A stretch of DNA of 64,000 nucleotides from Acidobacteriaceae bacterium KBS 89 (GCA_000381605.1 KB906758.1:310001-374000), one strand, 5' to 3'. Counted from the stretch's first letter, positions 9,660-19,127 are shown. Program-made: numbers and translations. The notes: generated by a model from the letters alone, not told the origin.

Positions 9660-11351
9660 TTAGTTGCCGCTGGTAACGACGCCGGTCGTGGGGTTCAACT
9701 GAACAACATTGGGGTTGGGCGGTGCAGCGCCGTTGCTGAAGTCGAACATGTTCATGATCGATCCGGCGCTGGCATCGGCTGAACCGCCGCCAATGCGCTG
9801 GCCGCTGAGGAAGACGTCCTCAATGAAGCGGACGACGGAGGCCTGGTCGGTGACGATGGTGTCGAGAAAGTTCTTCTTGGCCCAGGGTGAGATGACCAGG
9901 AAGGGTTGTCGTGGACCGTAGCCGCAACGTCCCTGCGCGTGGAGCGTGCCAGCGGCGACGCCAGGAAGCGCATTCGCAGCTGCTGTTGTGCTGATGCAGA
10001 CACCTGGTCCATTGACGAAGTCTGCGGTGGTGGCAGAGCCGTTGACGGGGTTATAGACGTGATCGTACCAGCCGTCGGAGTCGTCGTAGGCGATGATGAT
10101 GGCGGTGCTGGCCCAGAACGAGGACTTCTCGATGGCGTTGACGACATTGACGACGAAGGTCTGTTCGTCAAGGGGGTCGGAGTTGGAGGCGTGTGCGTCC
10201 TGATAGCGGGGAGCCTTAAGGAAGCTGACGGCCGGCATGTTTCCGGCCGCAAGCGCGTCGGTGAAGTCATGGATATCGTACTGGTGGTTCGCAGCATCCT
10301 TGGTCCCGATGGCTGCAACCGAGCTGGGCCGGGTGTGGTTGGGGTTGGCGGTGCTGGCGTAGTACTGGAATGGTTGATGGTGCGCCGAGTAGTCCGCCTG
10401 AGTACCGGTGTAGGCAGAGACAGTAGAACGCGCACAGCCGGTGGTTCCGTTGGGGTTGGTGACCGTCAGGTCGAAGCCACCCTCAAACCAGCCCCAGGTG
10501 AGGTTGGCGGTGTTGAGCAGGTCGCCGATGTTCTTGCCGGACATGTTGATCTGCCCTCCCGCAGAGCAGATATCGCCTGTGGGGTCATCATCGCCAATAT
10601 CGGTGAGTCCTCCATAGCCGTCGGCCACGACTGCGGAGCCGGGGTTGATGGTGTTGATGACACCGTTGGTCTGGCCGGAGATGACGTTGAGCGCACCGGG
10701 TGTGGATGGACCGAAGGTGGTGCTGAAGGAGTGGTCGTTCATGGCGTAGTGCTGGGCGTAGTTCCACATTGCGGTGACGGTGTTGCCGTCGTAGTAGGCC
10801 ATGGTAAGAGATTTGGTCTGTGCAAGGGCCGGGGCGTTAGTCGCGGCGGTTTGGGTGGAGGAGTTGGCGGTACCTATACTGACGGGAAAGAGATCCATCT
10901 TGCCGCCGTCAAAGGCCTTCTGCTCGTCCGGATAGTTGTGGTCCTGGCTGGCGGTCCAGGCCTGAGCGCGGGAGAGACGGAAGGGGTTTGCCGAGAGTGT
11001 GCCATTCCCAGAGACCACAGCATTCGTTGCCAGGTTCGGGTTCTGCGTCAGCAAACTAGGGTTCGAGACGTAGTTGTTCGGAGTCGGGGTATTTGCAGCC
11101 GCAGTAAACTGTGGCTCGCCGGGCGTATTGACGGCGTTGGGATAAGTGCCGAAGTAGTGGTCGAAGGAGATGTTCTCACCGAAGATGACGACCACGTGCT
11201 TGATAGCTGCTGAGGCGGTGGTAGGGGTGATAACGACCGGTGGGGTGCCATTGCTGTTGCCGTTGCCCGCAGGGTTGCTGCGTGTGCCCTGGCCGCAGCC
11301 GCTGAGGATGAGGGTCAAGGACATCGTGAAGGCGAGGAGTTTCCGAATCAT
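9660..11351 (-). CDS. lipoprotein phosphoesterase (phospholipase C/acid phosphatase family, PF04185)
   Basis: 563 residues. It begins with a lipoprotein signal ending in the lipobox LSGC (Cys near residue 19), followed by a Ser/Thr/Asn/Pro-rich linker. The catalytic domain opens with VVIFGENISFDHYFGTYP, the metal-binding N-terminal signature of the family, and contains IIAYDDSDGWYDH and GYGPRQPFLVISPWAKK. It probably hydrolyses phosphate esters or phospholipids at the cell surface. It is monocistronic, with a strong terminator downstream. Confidence 0.9.
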   Translation of the reverse strand: MIRKLLAFTMSLTLILSGCGQGTRSNPAGNGNSNGTPPVVITPTTASAAIKHVVVIFGENISFDHYFGTYPNAVNTPGEPQFTAAANTPTPNNYVSNPSLLTQNPNLATNAVVSGNGTLSANPFRLSRAQAWTASQDHNYPDEQKAFDGGKMDLFPVSIGTANSSTQTAATNAPALAQTKSLTMAYYDGNTVTAMWNYAQHYAMNDHSFSTTFGPSTPGALNVISGQTNGVINTINPGSAVVADGYGGLTDIGDDDPTGDICSAGGQINMSGKNIGDLLNTANLTWGWFEGGFDLTVTNPNGTTGCARSTVSAYTGTQADYSAHHQPFQYYASTANPNHTRPSSVAAIGTKDAANHQYDIHDFTDALAAGNMPAVSFLKAPRYQDAHASNSDPLDEQTFVVNVVNAIEKSSFWASTAIIIAYDDSDGWYDHVYNPVNGSATTADFVNGPGVCISTTAAANALPGVAAGTLHAQGRCGYGPRQPFLVISPWAKKNFLDTIVTDQASVVRFIEDVFLSGQRIGGGSADASAGSIMNMFDFSNGAAPPNPNVVQLNPTTGVVTSGN

Positions 11352-11526
11352 TTTGAAGGCCTCAGAATTTTGGGAAGATGCGTTGCGACCTATTCTTAGT
11401 CTTCAATGTGGCTGGGTATGTGAATCAGAGTTGAACGTCGAATGAATTAATGCTGGTGCAACGATCCGAGGTGCTGTTTTGTGCGTCGTGCCTGCCCGGA
11501 GGTTGGGTACTCATACAATTCAAAGA

Positions 11527-12672
11527 ATGGCATTTTCATTTGAGGTTCATACGACGGCGGAGGGTGGCGGCCGCAGGGGTCGGTTGACGCTGCCGCATGG
11601 GGTGGTCGAGACGCCGGTGTTTATGCCGGTAGGAACGGCGGCTTCGGTGAAGGCGGTGCCACAGAGTCTGCTGGAGGAGGTTGGCGCTGGGGGAAAGGGA
11701 GCGCAGATCATCCTGGCGAATACTTATCACCTGTATCTGCGGCCGGGGCATGAGCTGGTCCGGCGGATGGGTGGGGTGCATCGCTTCATGAGCTGGGAGC
11801 GCCCGATGTTGACCGACTCGGGTGGGTTTCAGGTATTCAGCCTGAGCAAGCTGCGTAAGGTTACGGCGGATGGAGTGGAGTTCCGGTCGCATCTGGATGG
11901 GAGCAAGCATTTCTTCTCGCCGGAGCACTCGATGGATGTGCAGATCGCTCTTGGGGCTAACATTGCGATGGTCTTTGATGAGTGTGTCGAGACGCCGGCG
12001 AGCTGGGAGCGGACGCGGGAGTCGATGGGATTGACGCATGCGTGGGCGCGACGATCAAAAGATCATTTTGAGTTACATAAGCATCGGGTGCCGTGGTCAC
12101 AGGCTGCTGGTGATGAGTTTGAAGGGAAGACACAGAGCTTGTTTGGGATTGTCCAGGGTGGAATGTATGCGGATTTGCGGAAGGAGTCGGCGGAGCGACT
12201 GGTGGAGATGAACCTGCCGGGGTATGCGATTGGTGGGTTGGCCGTGGGGGAGCCTCGCGAGGTGACGCGGGAGATGATTTCGCGGACGCTGGAGTTTCTG
12301 CCGAAGGATAAGCCGCGGTATGTGATGGGGGTGGGGTATCCGGACGAGATTGAAGAGTACGCGAAGATGGGCGTGGACATGATGGACTGTGTGCTGCCTA
12401 CGCGCGCCGGACGGCATGGTTTGTTGTTTACGTCCGAGGGACGACTCAATATTAAGAAGCTGGAGTATGCGGAGGATCAGGGGCCGATCGATGCAAAGTG
12501 TGGGTGCATGGTGTGCCGGCGGTATACGCGGGCTTATCTGCGGCATCTGTTTTCGTCAGGAGAGCCGCTTGCCGGGACGTTGAATTCCGTACATAACCTG
12601 GCGTTTTATCTGGATACGATGGATCGGGTGAGGGATGAGCTGGCTAACGCTACCACTCATGCCAATTTGTAA
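11527..12672 (+). CDS. tgt: queuine/archaeosine-type tRNA-guanine transglycosylase (bacterial Tgt)
   Basis: About 381 residues, the usual bacterial length. It exchanges guanine for preQ1 at position 34 of tRNAs with GUN anticodons. Visible motifs are the catalytic DSGGFQVFSL near residue 97, GGLAVGEP, and the zinc site CGCMVCRRYTRAYLRHL. The start is the ATG at 11527, not the upstream in-frame GTG at 11479, because MAFSFEV matches the family N-terminus. TACAAT at 11514-11519 ends seven bases before the ATG and no Shine-Dalgarno is seen, so the message may be leaderless. Confidence 0.96.
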   Translation: MAFSFEVHTTAEGGGRRGRLTLPHGVVETPVFMPVGTAASVKAVPQSLLEEVGAGGKGAQIILANTYHLYLRPGHELVRRMGGVHRFMSWERPMLTDSGGFQVFSLSKLRKVTADGVEFRSHLDGSKHFFSPEHSMDVQIALGANIAMVFDECVETPASWERTRESMGLTHAWARRSKDHFELHKHRVPWSQAAGDEFEGKTQSLFGIVQGGMYADLRKESAERLVEMNLPGYAIGGLAVGEPREVTREMISRTLEFLPKDKPRYVMGVGYPDEIEEYAKMGVDMMDCVLPTRAGRHGLLFTSEGRLNIKKLEYAEDQGPIDAKCGCMVCRRYTRAYLRHLFSSGEPLAGTLNSVHNLAFYLDTMDRVRDELANATTHANL

Positions 12673-12693
12673 CCTTTACAGGAGCTTGATGCT

Positions 12694-12831
12694 ATGAGTG
12701 CGATTCGGGCAGCAGTGGCGAGGGTTTTGTTTGGGTCTTACGGAGTTTTTGCCATTGCGCAATTAGCCTTTGCGCAGCAGGTGAGTTTCCACATCACGCC
12801 GCTCCCGTCCGGTGGAGGAGTTGCGCGCTGA
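12694..12831 (+). other. signal-peptide leader of the VanX-like dipeptidase, out of frame with its enzyme
   Basis: An ATG with a good AGGAG nine bases upstream opens a 45-codon frame that reads as a signal peptide (ALA-type cleavage after FAIAQLAFAQQ), then VSFHITPL, and then hits a stop. The dipeptidase frame begins +1 relative to it. Dropping one C from the CCC run at 12804-12806 gives a continuous ITPL-RPVEELRAEAL. This is the expected secreted N-terminus, so the leader and the CDS that follows are one gene split by a one-base insertion. Confidence 0.75.
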
Positions 12832-13435
12832 GGCGCTGAAGGTCCAGCCACCTCATGAGCAGGCATATTTCCGAGAATCGGACCTTGTCGAGCTGGTGAA
12901 ACTTGACCGGGCGATCAAACTCGACATCCGGTATGCCGGTAACAATAATTTTCTGGGTACCCCGGTCTATACGCAGGCGCGGGCGTTTTTGCAGGCGCCT
13001 GCGGCAGCGGCTCTGGTTCGCGCGGAACACGAGGTCGAAGCTAGCGGATATGGGCTGATCGTCCACGACGGATACAGGCCGTGGTATGTCACCAAGATCT
13101 TCTGGGATGCTACGCCGCGCGATCAGAAGATCTTTGTCGCTAATCCGGCGGAGGGTTCGAAGCACAATCGCGGATGCGCCGTGGATCTGTCTCTCTACGA
13201 TCTCAAGACAGGCAAAGAGGTCGAGATGCCCAGCGGATATGACGAGATGACCAACAGAGCGTATGCCGACTATGAGGGTGCCACTCCAGGCCAGCGCACC
13301 CGACGCGCGTTGTTGCGCCACGCAATGGAGGAGCAGGGCTTCACGGTGAATCCGACGGAGTGGTGGCACTTCGACTACAAGGATTGGAGACAGTATCCGA
13401 TCCTGAATACGAAGTTTGAAGATCTTCGAAATTAG
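12812..13435 (+). CDS. D-alanyl-D-alanine dipeptidase, VanX/DdpX family (frameshifted from its signal peptide)
   Basis: 207 residues from the GTG at 12812. The zinc-ligand signatures of M15D peptidases are intact: SKHNRGCAVDLSLYD (SxHxxGxAxD) and EWWHFDY (ExWH). GLIVHDGYRPWYV carries the conserved Arg. The enzyme cleaves D-Ala-D-Ala; in a secreted form this is peptidoglycan recycling rather than vancomycin resistance, and no vanH/vanA partner is nearby. The signal peptide lies upstream in another frame, so as sequenced the protein would either be made without export from the GTG or not at all. Confidence 0.85.
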   Translation: MEELRAEALKVQPPHEQAYFRESDLVELVKLDRAIKLDIRYAGNNNFLGTPVYTQARAFLQAPAAAALVRAEHEVEASGYGLIVHDGYRPWYVTKIFWDATPRDQKIFVANPAEGSKHNRGCAVDLSLYDLKTGKEVEMPSGYDEMTNRAYADYEGATPGQRTRRALLRHAMEEQGFTVNPTEWWHFDYKDWRQYPILNTKFEDLRN

Positions 13436-13453
13436 AGAACACTCTCCTCTTCG

Positions 13454-14653
13454 TTATTCGACCCTGTAGTTGAGTAGCCAGTCCTGCCTTTTGGCGCGTG
13501 TGAGCGGGACAAAGATGCGGATCATCTGCTGCTGGATCCAGAAGGCCACGGCGGACACCTTTTCTTTGTACCGGCCGTTGCGGCGGCCGAGCGCGATGAC
13601 CCTGTCCGTGCGGGGTCGGCGATGCTGTTCGAAGGCCGCGAAGACTCGTTCGAGTTGCAGGCCGTTGGATTCGCGTAGGAGTTTTGCCAGGTACTGGGCG
13701 TCTTCGAGGGCCATGGAGGCTCCCTGACCCGAGTGTGGAGCTACCGCATGGGCGGCATCGCCGATGAGGATAGCGCGGCCGGAGCTCCAGCGTGGGAGGC
13801 TGGGGATGTCGTGGATGGCTACATTGAGGACGTCGGTGGCGGACTGGATGAGTTGCGGAACGGGTGCGGCCCAGTCGCCGTGGAGTTCCATGAGACGTTG
13901 TTGAATCTCTGTTTTGGGAGTTGCAGCCATCTGTTCTTTCTTGTCGAGCGGTGAGATGGCGGTGCTCCACCATAGAGTGCGCGGGCCTTCGGCCGTGATG
14001 GTGTTGAAGTAGCCGAAGAAGCCGTTCTGGCCAAAGATGAAGTGGACGCGCTGGTTGGAGCGCGGGGCGACGTTGAGGTCGAGACAGGGACTGAAGCCGC
14101 CAGGGGCGAGCAGGCCGGAGTAGACGGGTTTGGGGGCTTCGGGCATGACGGCGCGACGGACCTGGGAGCGGATGCCGTCGGCTCCGACGATGAGATCGCC
14201 TTCGATGCTTGTTCCGTCGTCGAAGTGCGCGACGATGGGTTGGCCCGGGTGGTCGTCGATGGAGGTGAGCCGCTTGTTGTAGGTGACGGAGATGCCTTGG
14301 GCTTCGGCTTGCTCAACGAGGACGCGGTGGAGCGCTGTGCGGGTGATCATGACTCCGGCTTGACCGTAGCGGGTCGGATCGCCGGCGCTTTGGCAGGCGA
14401 GGAGCTTTCCGTGCTGGTTTTCGAACGCCCACTCGTGAGCGGTGACGCTGGCGTCGCGGACCTGCTCGATGACCCCGGCGGCGGCGAGGACGTTCATGCC
14501 GTTGGGAGCGAGGCCCAAGGCTCCTCCAGCTTCGCTCGGCCCGTCGGAGGCCTCAAAGATGTGTACGCAGAATCCGGATTGTTTGAGGAAGAGGGCGAGA
14601 ACGGGTCCGGCGATTCCGCCGCCGATAATGAGGACACATTTTGGATTTGCCAT
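13454..14653 (-). CDS. FAD-dependent monooxygenase (UbiH/salicylate hydroxylase/TetX-like)
   Basis: 399 residues of the group A flavoprotein hydroxylase fold. It has the dinucleotide motif IIGGGIAGPVLALFL at residues 8-22, the DG motif in VGADGIRSQVRRAV, and the ribityl-binding GD motif LIGDAAHAVAPHSGQG near residue 295. The enzyme would use NAD(P)H and O2 to hydroxylate an aromatic or polycyclic compound. It is divergent from a MarR regulator across a perfect palindrome, a typical aromatic-responsive pair. A TetX-like activity is possible but cannot be told from sequence alone. Confidence 0.88.
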   Translation of the reverse strand: MANPKCVLIIGGGIAGPVLALFLKQSGFCVHIFEASDGPSEAGGALGLAPNGMNVLAAAGVIEQVRDASVTAHEWAFENQHGKLLACQSAGDPTRYGQAGVMITRTALHRVLVEQAEAQGISVTYNKRLTSIDDHPGQPIVAHFDDGTSIEGDLIVGADGIRSQVRRAVMPEAPKPVYSGLLAPGGFSPCLDLNVAPRSNQRVHFIFGQNGFFGYFNTITAEGPRTLWWSTAISPLDKKEQMAATPKTEIQQRLMELHGDWAAPVPQLIQSATDVLNVAIHDIPSLPRWSSGRAILIGDAAHAVAPHSGQGASMALEDAQYLAKLLRESNGLQLERVFAAFEQHRRPRTDRVIALGRRNGRYKEKVSAVAFWIQQQMIRIFVPLTRAKRQDWLLNYRVE

Positions 14654-14673
14654 TGGATTTACCTCACTAAGTA

Positions 14674-14696
14674 ATTATCTCAATAATTGAGATAAT
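14674..14696. promoter_or_regulatory. MarR operator palindrome
   Basis: Perfect inverted repeat ATTATCTCAA - TAA - TTGAGATAAT in the 58-base gap between the monooxygenase and the marR-type gene. It lies just upstream of the putative -10 TAAACT (14699-14704) of the regulator, over its -35/spacer, and 21 bases from the monooxygenase ATG. Binding there should repress both promoters. The size and symmetry fit MarR dimers. Confidence 0.8.
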
Positions 14697-14711
14697 GATA
14701 AACTAAACGAT

Positions 14712-15206
14712 ATGAGGGATTCCCGCAAGAGGCAGGAGCTTGTCCGGCAGGTCGGGTTGGAGGTCGGGCGCGAGATCGGCGCGCGGACGATCCTGTTTCA
14801 CCAGGCGATTGCGAATATGGTCGGGGTCACCATAACCGACATGAAATGTTTGGACTACGTGGACCGTGGCGGCGATGTGACTGCGGGCGATCTGGCGCGT
14901 TTGACGGGGCTGACGACCGGGGCGATTACGGCGGCGATCGACCGGCTGGAGAAGGCGGGCCTGGCTCGGAGAGAGCGTAGCGAGACGGACCGGCGGAAGG
15001 TATTTATCCGGATTGCCGCTTCGCCTGCGACGGAGAAGATTGGGCCCATCTATGACGAATTGGGCAAGGAGGTCTCAGCGCTGACCACTCGTTATTCGAC
15101 GCGGGAGCTAGAGACGATTAAAGATTTCTGCGATCGAACCATCGCGATCATGCGCAGGCAGACAGAGAAGGTCATGGAGTTGGAGAAGAGAAATAGGCAG
15201 GAGTAG
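14712..15206 (+). CDS. MarR-family transcriptional regulator
   Basis: 164 residues. The winged helix-turn-helix spans roughly residues 55-110: DVTAGDLARLTGLTTGAITAAIDRLEKAGLARRERSETDRRKVFIR, with the DxR wing motif intact. Helical dimerisation segments flank it. It probably represses itself and the divergent flavin monooxygenase through the palindrome at 14674. TAAACT ends seven bases before the ATG and no Shine-Dalgarno is visible, pointing to a leaderless message. Confidence 0.93.
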   Translation: MRDSRKRQELVRQVGLEVGREIGARTILFHQAIANMVGVTITDMKCLDYVDRGGDVTAGDLARLTGLTTGAITAAIDRLEKAGLARRERSETDRRKVFIRIAASPATEKIGPIYDELGKEVSALTTRYSTRELETIKDFCDRTIAIMRRQTEKVMELEKRNRQE

Positions 15207-15523
15207 AGAAGCAGCTTTCTCCACTGCGACGCGGGACCGCCTTTCGCGAAGTGACGGTCTCTGGTTGGCCAGGGTAGGGTCTTAGATTGCTCCATTCTGG
15301 CAACTACATTCCCAAAATGGGAAGCACGCGAAAAAAATCCGGCAAAAGTGGCGTGTTTTTCGAGCCGGAAAAGTGACCGTCAACTTACCAGCTTTCACCA
15401 GCAATCCACCACAAATTCACCATCAAAAAACCACGTTCGGCACCCCGTTTTTGGCAAAACCCCCAGCAAAAACGCCGGTTATCCAGGCCCAAAAAATTAC
15501 TGCAAAAACGGTCAGGATCAAAG
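15207..15523. other. 317-base intergenic stretch, A/C-rich, no convincing gene
   Basis: It contains a small palindrome TTCCCA-AAA-TGGGAA at 15309-15323. From about 15325 to 15520 the + strand is strikingly A- and C-rich with repeated short words (CACCA, CAAAAA, CCAGC, ACCCC). The frame 15373-15585 would give a His/Thr/Pro/Lys-rich peptide with no family resemblance, and it runs into the M28 gene. I treat this as non-coding, possibly a dispersed intergenic element. Confidence 0.5.
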
Positions 15524-16999
15524 CTAGGGGACCCAGTCCATCGATTTCAGGGCGATGTAGTTGTCGAGCTCGTTGGCCTTTTTGAGCATGGTCTCGACCT
15601 CGGTGGGGCTGAGGTGAGGAGCGAAGGGTTGGTCGGAGTCGGCGATGGCGTAGGCGGTAGCGGCTGTTACGGCCACTCCTTGATTCAGATCGGCCTGGAC
15701 CACGGAGTCGAAACTGTCTGAGGCCTGGTGATGCAGCTTGAAGTATTTGTCGACGCCGTTCCAGAGGACGAGGGTGGGGACGCCCTGGACGTCGAAGCCT
15801 GCGTGGTCGGTCTCGAAGAGGAACTCGGTGTCGGTGCTAGTGCCGCCGGCGCCCATTCCGGTTAGCAGCGGTTCGATGTTGGCGAGGGCCTCTTTTTCGT
15901 CTTCGCGGCCCATGAGGTACCAGCCCTTGGAGGCTTGACCGCCGGTGTCGGAGATGAGGACGGCGTCGATGGAGGCCATGTCTGCGGCGTGTTTTTTTGC
16001 GTAGGCGGTGGATCCGATGAGTCCCTGCTCTTCGCCGCCAAAGAGGATGAACCGCATGGTGCGGCGCGGCGGGCGGTTGAGGGATTTGATGGCGCGGGCG
16101 ACTTCAAGAACTGTGGCGACGCCGGTGCCGTTGTCCTGTGCGCCGGTGGCTGGGTGCCAGGAGTCGAGGTGGGCGCCGACGATGACGATTTCTTTAGGGA
16201 GATCGCGGCCGGGGATCTCGGCGATGACGTTGTTGACCTCAGTTGCGGGACGGATGCGATTTTTGAAGGAGAACTGGATTGTGACCGGGCCTTTTTCGAG
16301 GAGGCGTTTGATGAGCAGCTCATCTTCGAGGCCGATCTGGGCGACGGGGAACTTCGACAGACCGCCGCCGACGGCCAGGCTGCCGGCGTTCTGACTGCCG
16401 TTGGCGCGACCGGTGAGAAGAACAGCCTGTGGGGCTACGGTGCCGAGCGTGGTGAGTCCCTTGATGAGATCGCCGATGGCGGGATGTTCGCCAAGGCTGG
16501 TGTTGTCGATGAGGACGATGTTGCCGGCGAGCTTTTCCTTCATGGCTTCGAGCTTTTCGATGGGAAGAAGCTGCGGGACGTAGACGACTTTGCCGGTGAC
16601 GCCCCCGTCCGGGGTGGAAGGGCTCCAGCCGGCGGAGTAGATGTGGAGGGTCTGATTGCGTGGCTCAATGATGTGGCCGGTGGCGGGGACCTCGGGTTCC
16701 CAGAGGGCGGCCATGTTGAAGGATTCGGTGTGGATGTTGGAGAGGCCGAGGTTGCGGAACTGGTCCTGCGCCCAGGAGACGGCGTGGACGTAGTTGTCGG
16801 AGCCGGTGAGGCGGGGGCCGATGCCGTCGGAGAGTTGCCGGTCGTAGTCGTAGGCCTGACCGTTGACCATGATGTCGCCGACGAGTTGGCGTACGGCGGC
16901 GCGTGTCTCAGGGGAGACTGGCGCGGGGGAGGCTGCGGTTTGGGCAATGCCGCAGGGAGTGATGAGGATTGCGGCAAGAAGGGTAATCGAAAGGCGCAT
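15524..16999 (-). CDS. secreted M28-family zinc aminopeptidase/carboxypeptidase Q-like
   Basis: 491 residues with a Sec signal peptide ending near CGIAQT. A PA-like insert precedes the M28 core: HLDSWHPATGAQDNGTGVATVLE gives the His and bridging Asp, FILFGGEEQGLIGS the catalytic Glu pair, and DTGG and TDHAGFD further ligand regions. The predicted role is cleavage of peptides in the periplasm. TACCGT ends six bases before the ATG with no Shine-Dalgarno. Its 5' end is overlapped by the read-through of the frameshifted serine hydrolase upstream. Confidence 0.92.
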   Translation of the reverse strand: MRLSITLLAAILITPCGIAQTAASPAPVSPETRAAVRQLVGDIMVNGQAYDYDRQLSDGIGPRLTGSDNYVHAVSWAQDQFRNLGLSNIHTESFNMAALWEPEVPATGHIIEPRNQTLHIYSAGWSPSTPDGGVTGKVVYVPQLLPIEKLEAMKEKLAGNIVLIDNTSLGEHPAIGDLIKGLTTLGTVAPQAVLLTGRANGSQNAGSLAVGGGLSKFPVAQIGLEDELLIKRLLEKGPVTIQFSFKNRIRPATEVNNVIAEIPGRDLPKEIVIVGAHLDSWHPATGAQDNGTGVATVLEVARAIKSLNRPPRRTMRFILFGGEEQGLIGSTAYAKKHAADMASIDAVLISDTGGQASKGWYLMGREDEKEALANIEPLLTGMGAGGTSTDTEFLFETDHAGFDVQGVPTLVLWNGVDKYFKLHHQASDSFDSVVQADLNQGVAVTAATAYAIADSDQPFAPHLSPTEVETMLKKANELDNYIALKSMDWVP

Positions 17000-19050
17000 T
17001 GCCGAACGGTATCACAGAGAATTCGCGAGGTGGAATTTTGAGGTGAGCAGCCGCAGGAGTCGCGTTAATACACCGGTGAGCGCTGCCGATGAAGTGGAAG
17101 CAAAGGAAGAACCACGAGAGGTAGAGGCAGGCGAGGGTGACTAAGGCGAACTTCAGCTTGGTGATGAAGCGAAGCTGTTTGCGGAGTGTCATGATGCCGC
17201 TGATGACGCCCAGGATGATGGCCAGCAGAGCGATGAAGGTGAGCACGTTCTGGAGGACGAAGTAGTTGTCGAGGTGGCCTATCTGGTAGAAGTTCGAAAT
17301 CTCCGCGAAATGGGTTAAGAGGAAGAGGATGTAGGCGATGACTGCGAGGCAGGCGAAAGCCGCAAGCTGCAAGGGACGCGTAAGCCAGATGGTGCCGGGT
17401 TGCGGGGCGATGGCGATACGGTTGCTTTGGAAGACTCGGCGAAACAGCCGAACGATGGGTGCGATGCACGCGGCGAGGATTGTCAGGAGCGAGAGACATG
17501 CGAGCGGGACCAAGACTAAGGTGCGTTCGGCGAATGGCGCGCGGTCGGAGTGGCTGGGTGTGGCGTAGCCGCTGATGGCTCCGTGAGCGTCGCGCTCGAA
17601 GTGCAGGGTGTTCTGGGTTTGGTCTTCGTAGAAGGAATCGTTGCCGATGGGATGGAAGTTCATGAGATGGCCGTGGAAGTCTTTGGCTGTAGAGATCGTG
17701 AGGTCGCCGTCCTTGGTTGCCTCGATTTTGCGCATGTCGCTGATGCCGAAGAGTCGGAATTTGGTGCTTTCGGCGCGGCGGGAGGTGAGATATTCCCCGG
17801 TGTAGGGTGCGAGTTCTTTCGCTGAGAGCTTGACGTAAGCCGGGTGCGTTGTGGAGCCGGGCAGGTAGCGGTCGACGAAGGCCTGGAAGAGCTCTTCGCG
17901 CGCGACGCCTTCGGATTTCTCTGAGTTGTAGGAGATGAAGATGACCAGGTTGTGGGTAGGGTCGAGCCAGAGACGGCTGTGGCATGCGATGAGGTCGCCG
18001 CCGTGGCCGATAAAGTCGATGCCATTGCGACGCTCCGTGTAGAAGCCCAGGTTCCACGGGTTGACGCCCGGAGCCGGCGTGAACTGCGGGGTGAAGAGCG
18101 TGACGACGGAGGAGGGCTCGAGGATCTTCGCGCCGTTGAGGGTTCCATGGTTGAGGAGCATCTGGCCGAAGATGGCCATGTCGGCGGCGGTGGAGGAGAG
18201 GCCGCCCGCGGGTACGGCGGTGACGCCTTCGAAGCCGGTGTCGGGAGCTTCGGTTGTCTTGTAGCCGATGGTTGCGCTGAAGCCGGATGGCAAGGGCTGA
18301 ACAAAGGTGGAGTGTGTCATGCCGAGCGGCGTAAAGATGTGATGTTGCACGTAGTAGGCGAAGGGCTCGCCACTGACGCGCTGGACGATGTAGCCGATCA
18401 TTGCGATGCCGTAGTTGGAGTACGCGAGTGCTTTGCCCGGGGCGGCGAAGCGATGTGGCTGGTTGCGGAGGAGGTAATCGCGGAGACCGTAGGGGAGCTT
18501 GCCGGATTTGTCGGAGCCAAAGTCGTGGAGCGATTCTTCAAAGCCAGCGGTGTGGGTGGCGAGGTTACGCAGAGTGATGGGTGCGTTGCTGGGGCCGGGG
18601 TTGATGGGGAAGTCTAGGTAGCGGCTGACGTCGACGTCCAGGTCGAGCTTGCCCTGTTCGACGAGCTGCATCATGGAGACGTAGGTGAAGAGTTGGAGAT
18701 AGAGCCGGGACGGAAGGTTGTGGTGACAGGGTCGACTGGAGTTTTTTTCTTCCAGTCGGAGTAGCCATAGCCTTTGAGCACGAGCGGCTGACCGTTCTGC
18801 GTGATGGCGATGGTGGCTCCGGCAACGTCGTCGCGCTGAAGCTGCAGCGGGATGAGCCGTCGAGGAAGGCGGTCACATCCTGCGAGGTGAGCGAGGGTGG
18901 AGATGCGGGGTTGGCTGGAGGCAGGGGAATAGGCGCCGTGGGTTGCTTCGGGCCGAGGGTTGGCAACTGCGGAGCTTGCGCGACAGACGAGATAGTGAGA
19001 GCCAGACAGCAAACGCTTGTCAGGCGGGCAAGGGTGCGCGCTGCGAGCAT
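16908..19050 (-). pseudogene. class C beta-lactamase-like serine hydrolase with C-terminal membrane helices, broken by frameshifts
   Basis: Three reading frames join into one protein. It starts at the ATG at 19050 with a signal peptide (ending VAQAPQ), then TSQDVTAFLDG. A missing base near 18857 moves the frame to LIPLQLQRDDVAGATIAI. A second missing base near 18693 falls in the lysine codon of the catalytic SxxK (SIS-K, then LFTYVSMMQLVEQGKLDLD). The rest is intact, with the second motif YSN (ALAYSNYGIAM), HGG, and four hydrophobic segments at the C-terminus. The last frame runs into the M28 gene; a third lost base near 17083 would instead end it at 17065, so the 3' end is uncertain. This is either a young pseudogene or the product of assembly errors. 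Confidence 0.8.
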
Positions 19051-19127
19051 GGACGCTCCATAGAAAGGGTTGCGCCAGCGTATCTCCCGCGAGAAGCGGA
19101 GGGGCTCCTTGCCTTTGTTCCCTGGAC

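Noticed and set aside
12694..13435. VanX-like gene as part of a vancomycin-resistance cluster
   Set aside because: No vanH, vanA-type ligase or VanRS pair nearby; a secreted dipeptidase fits peptidoglycan turnover.
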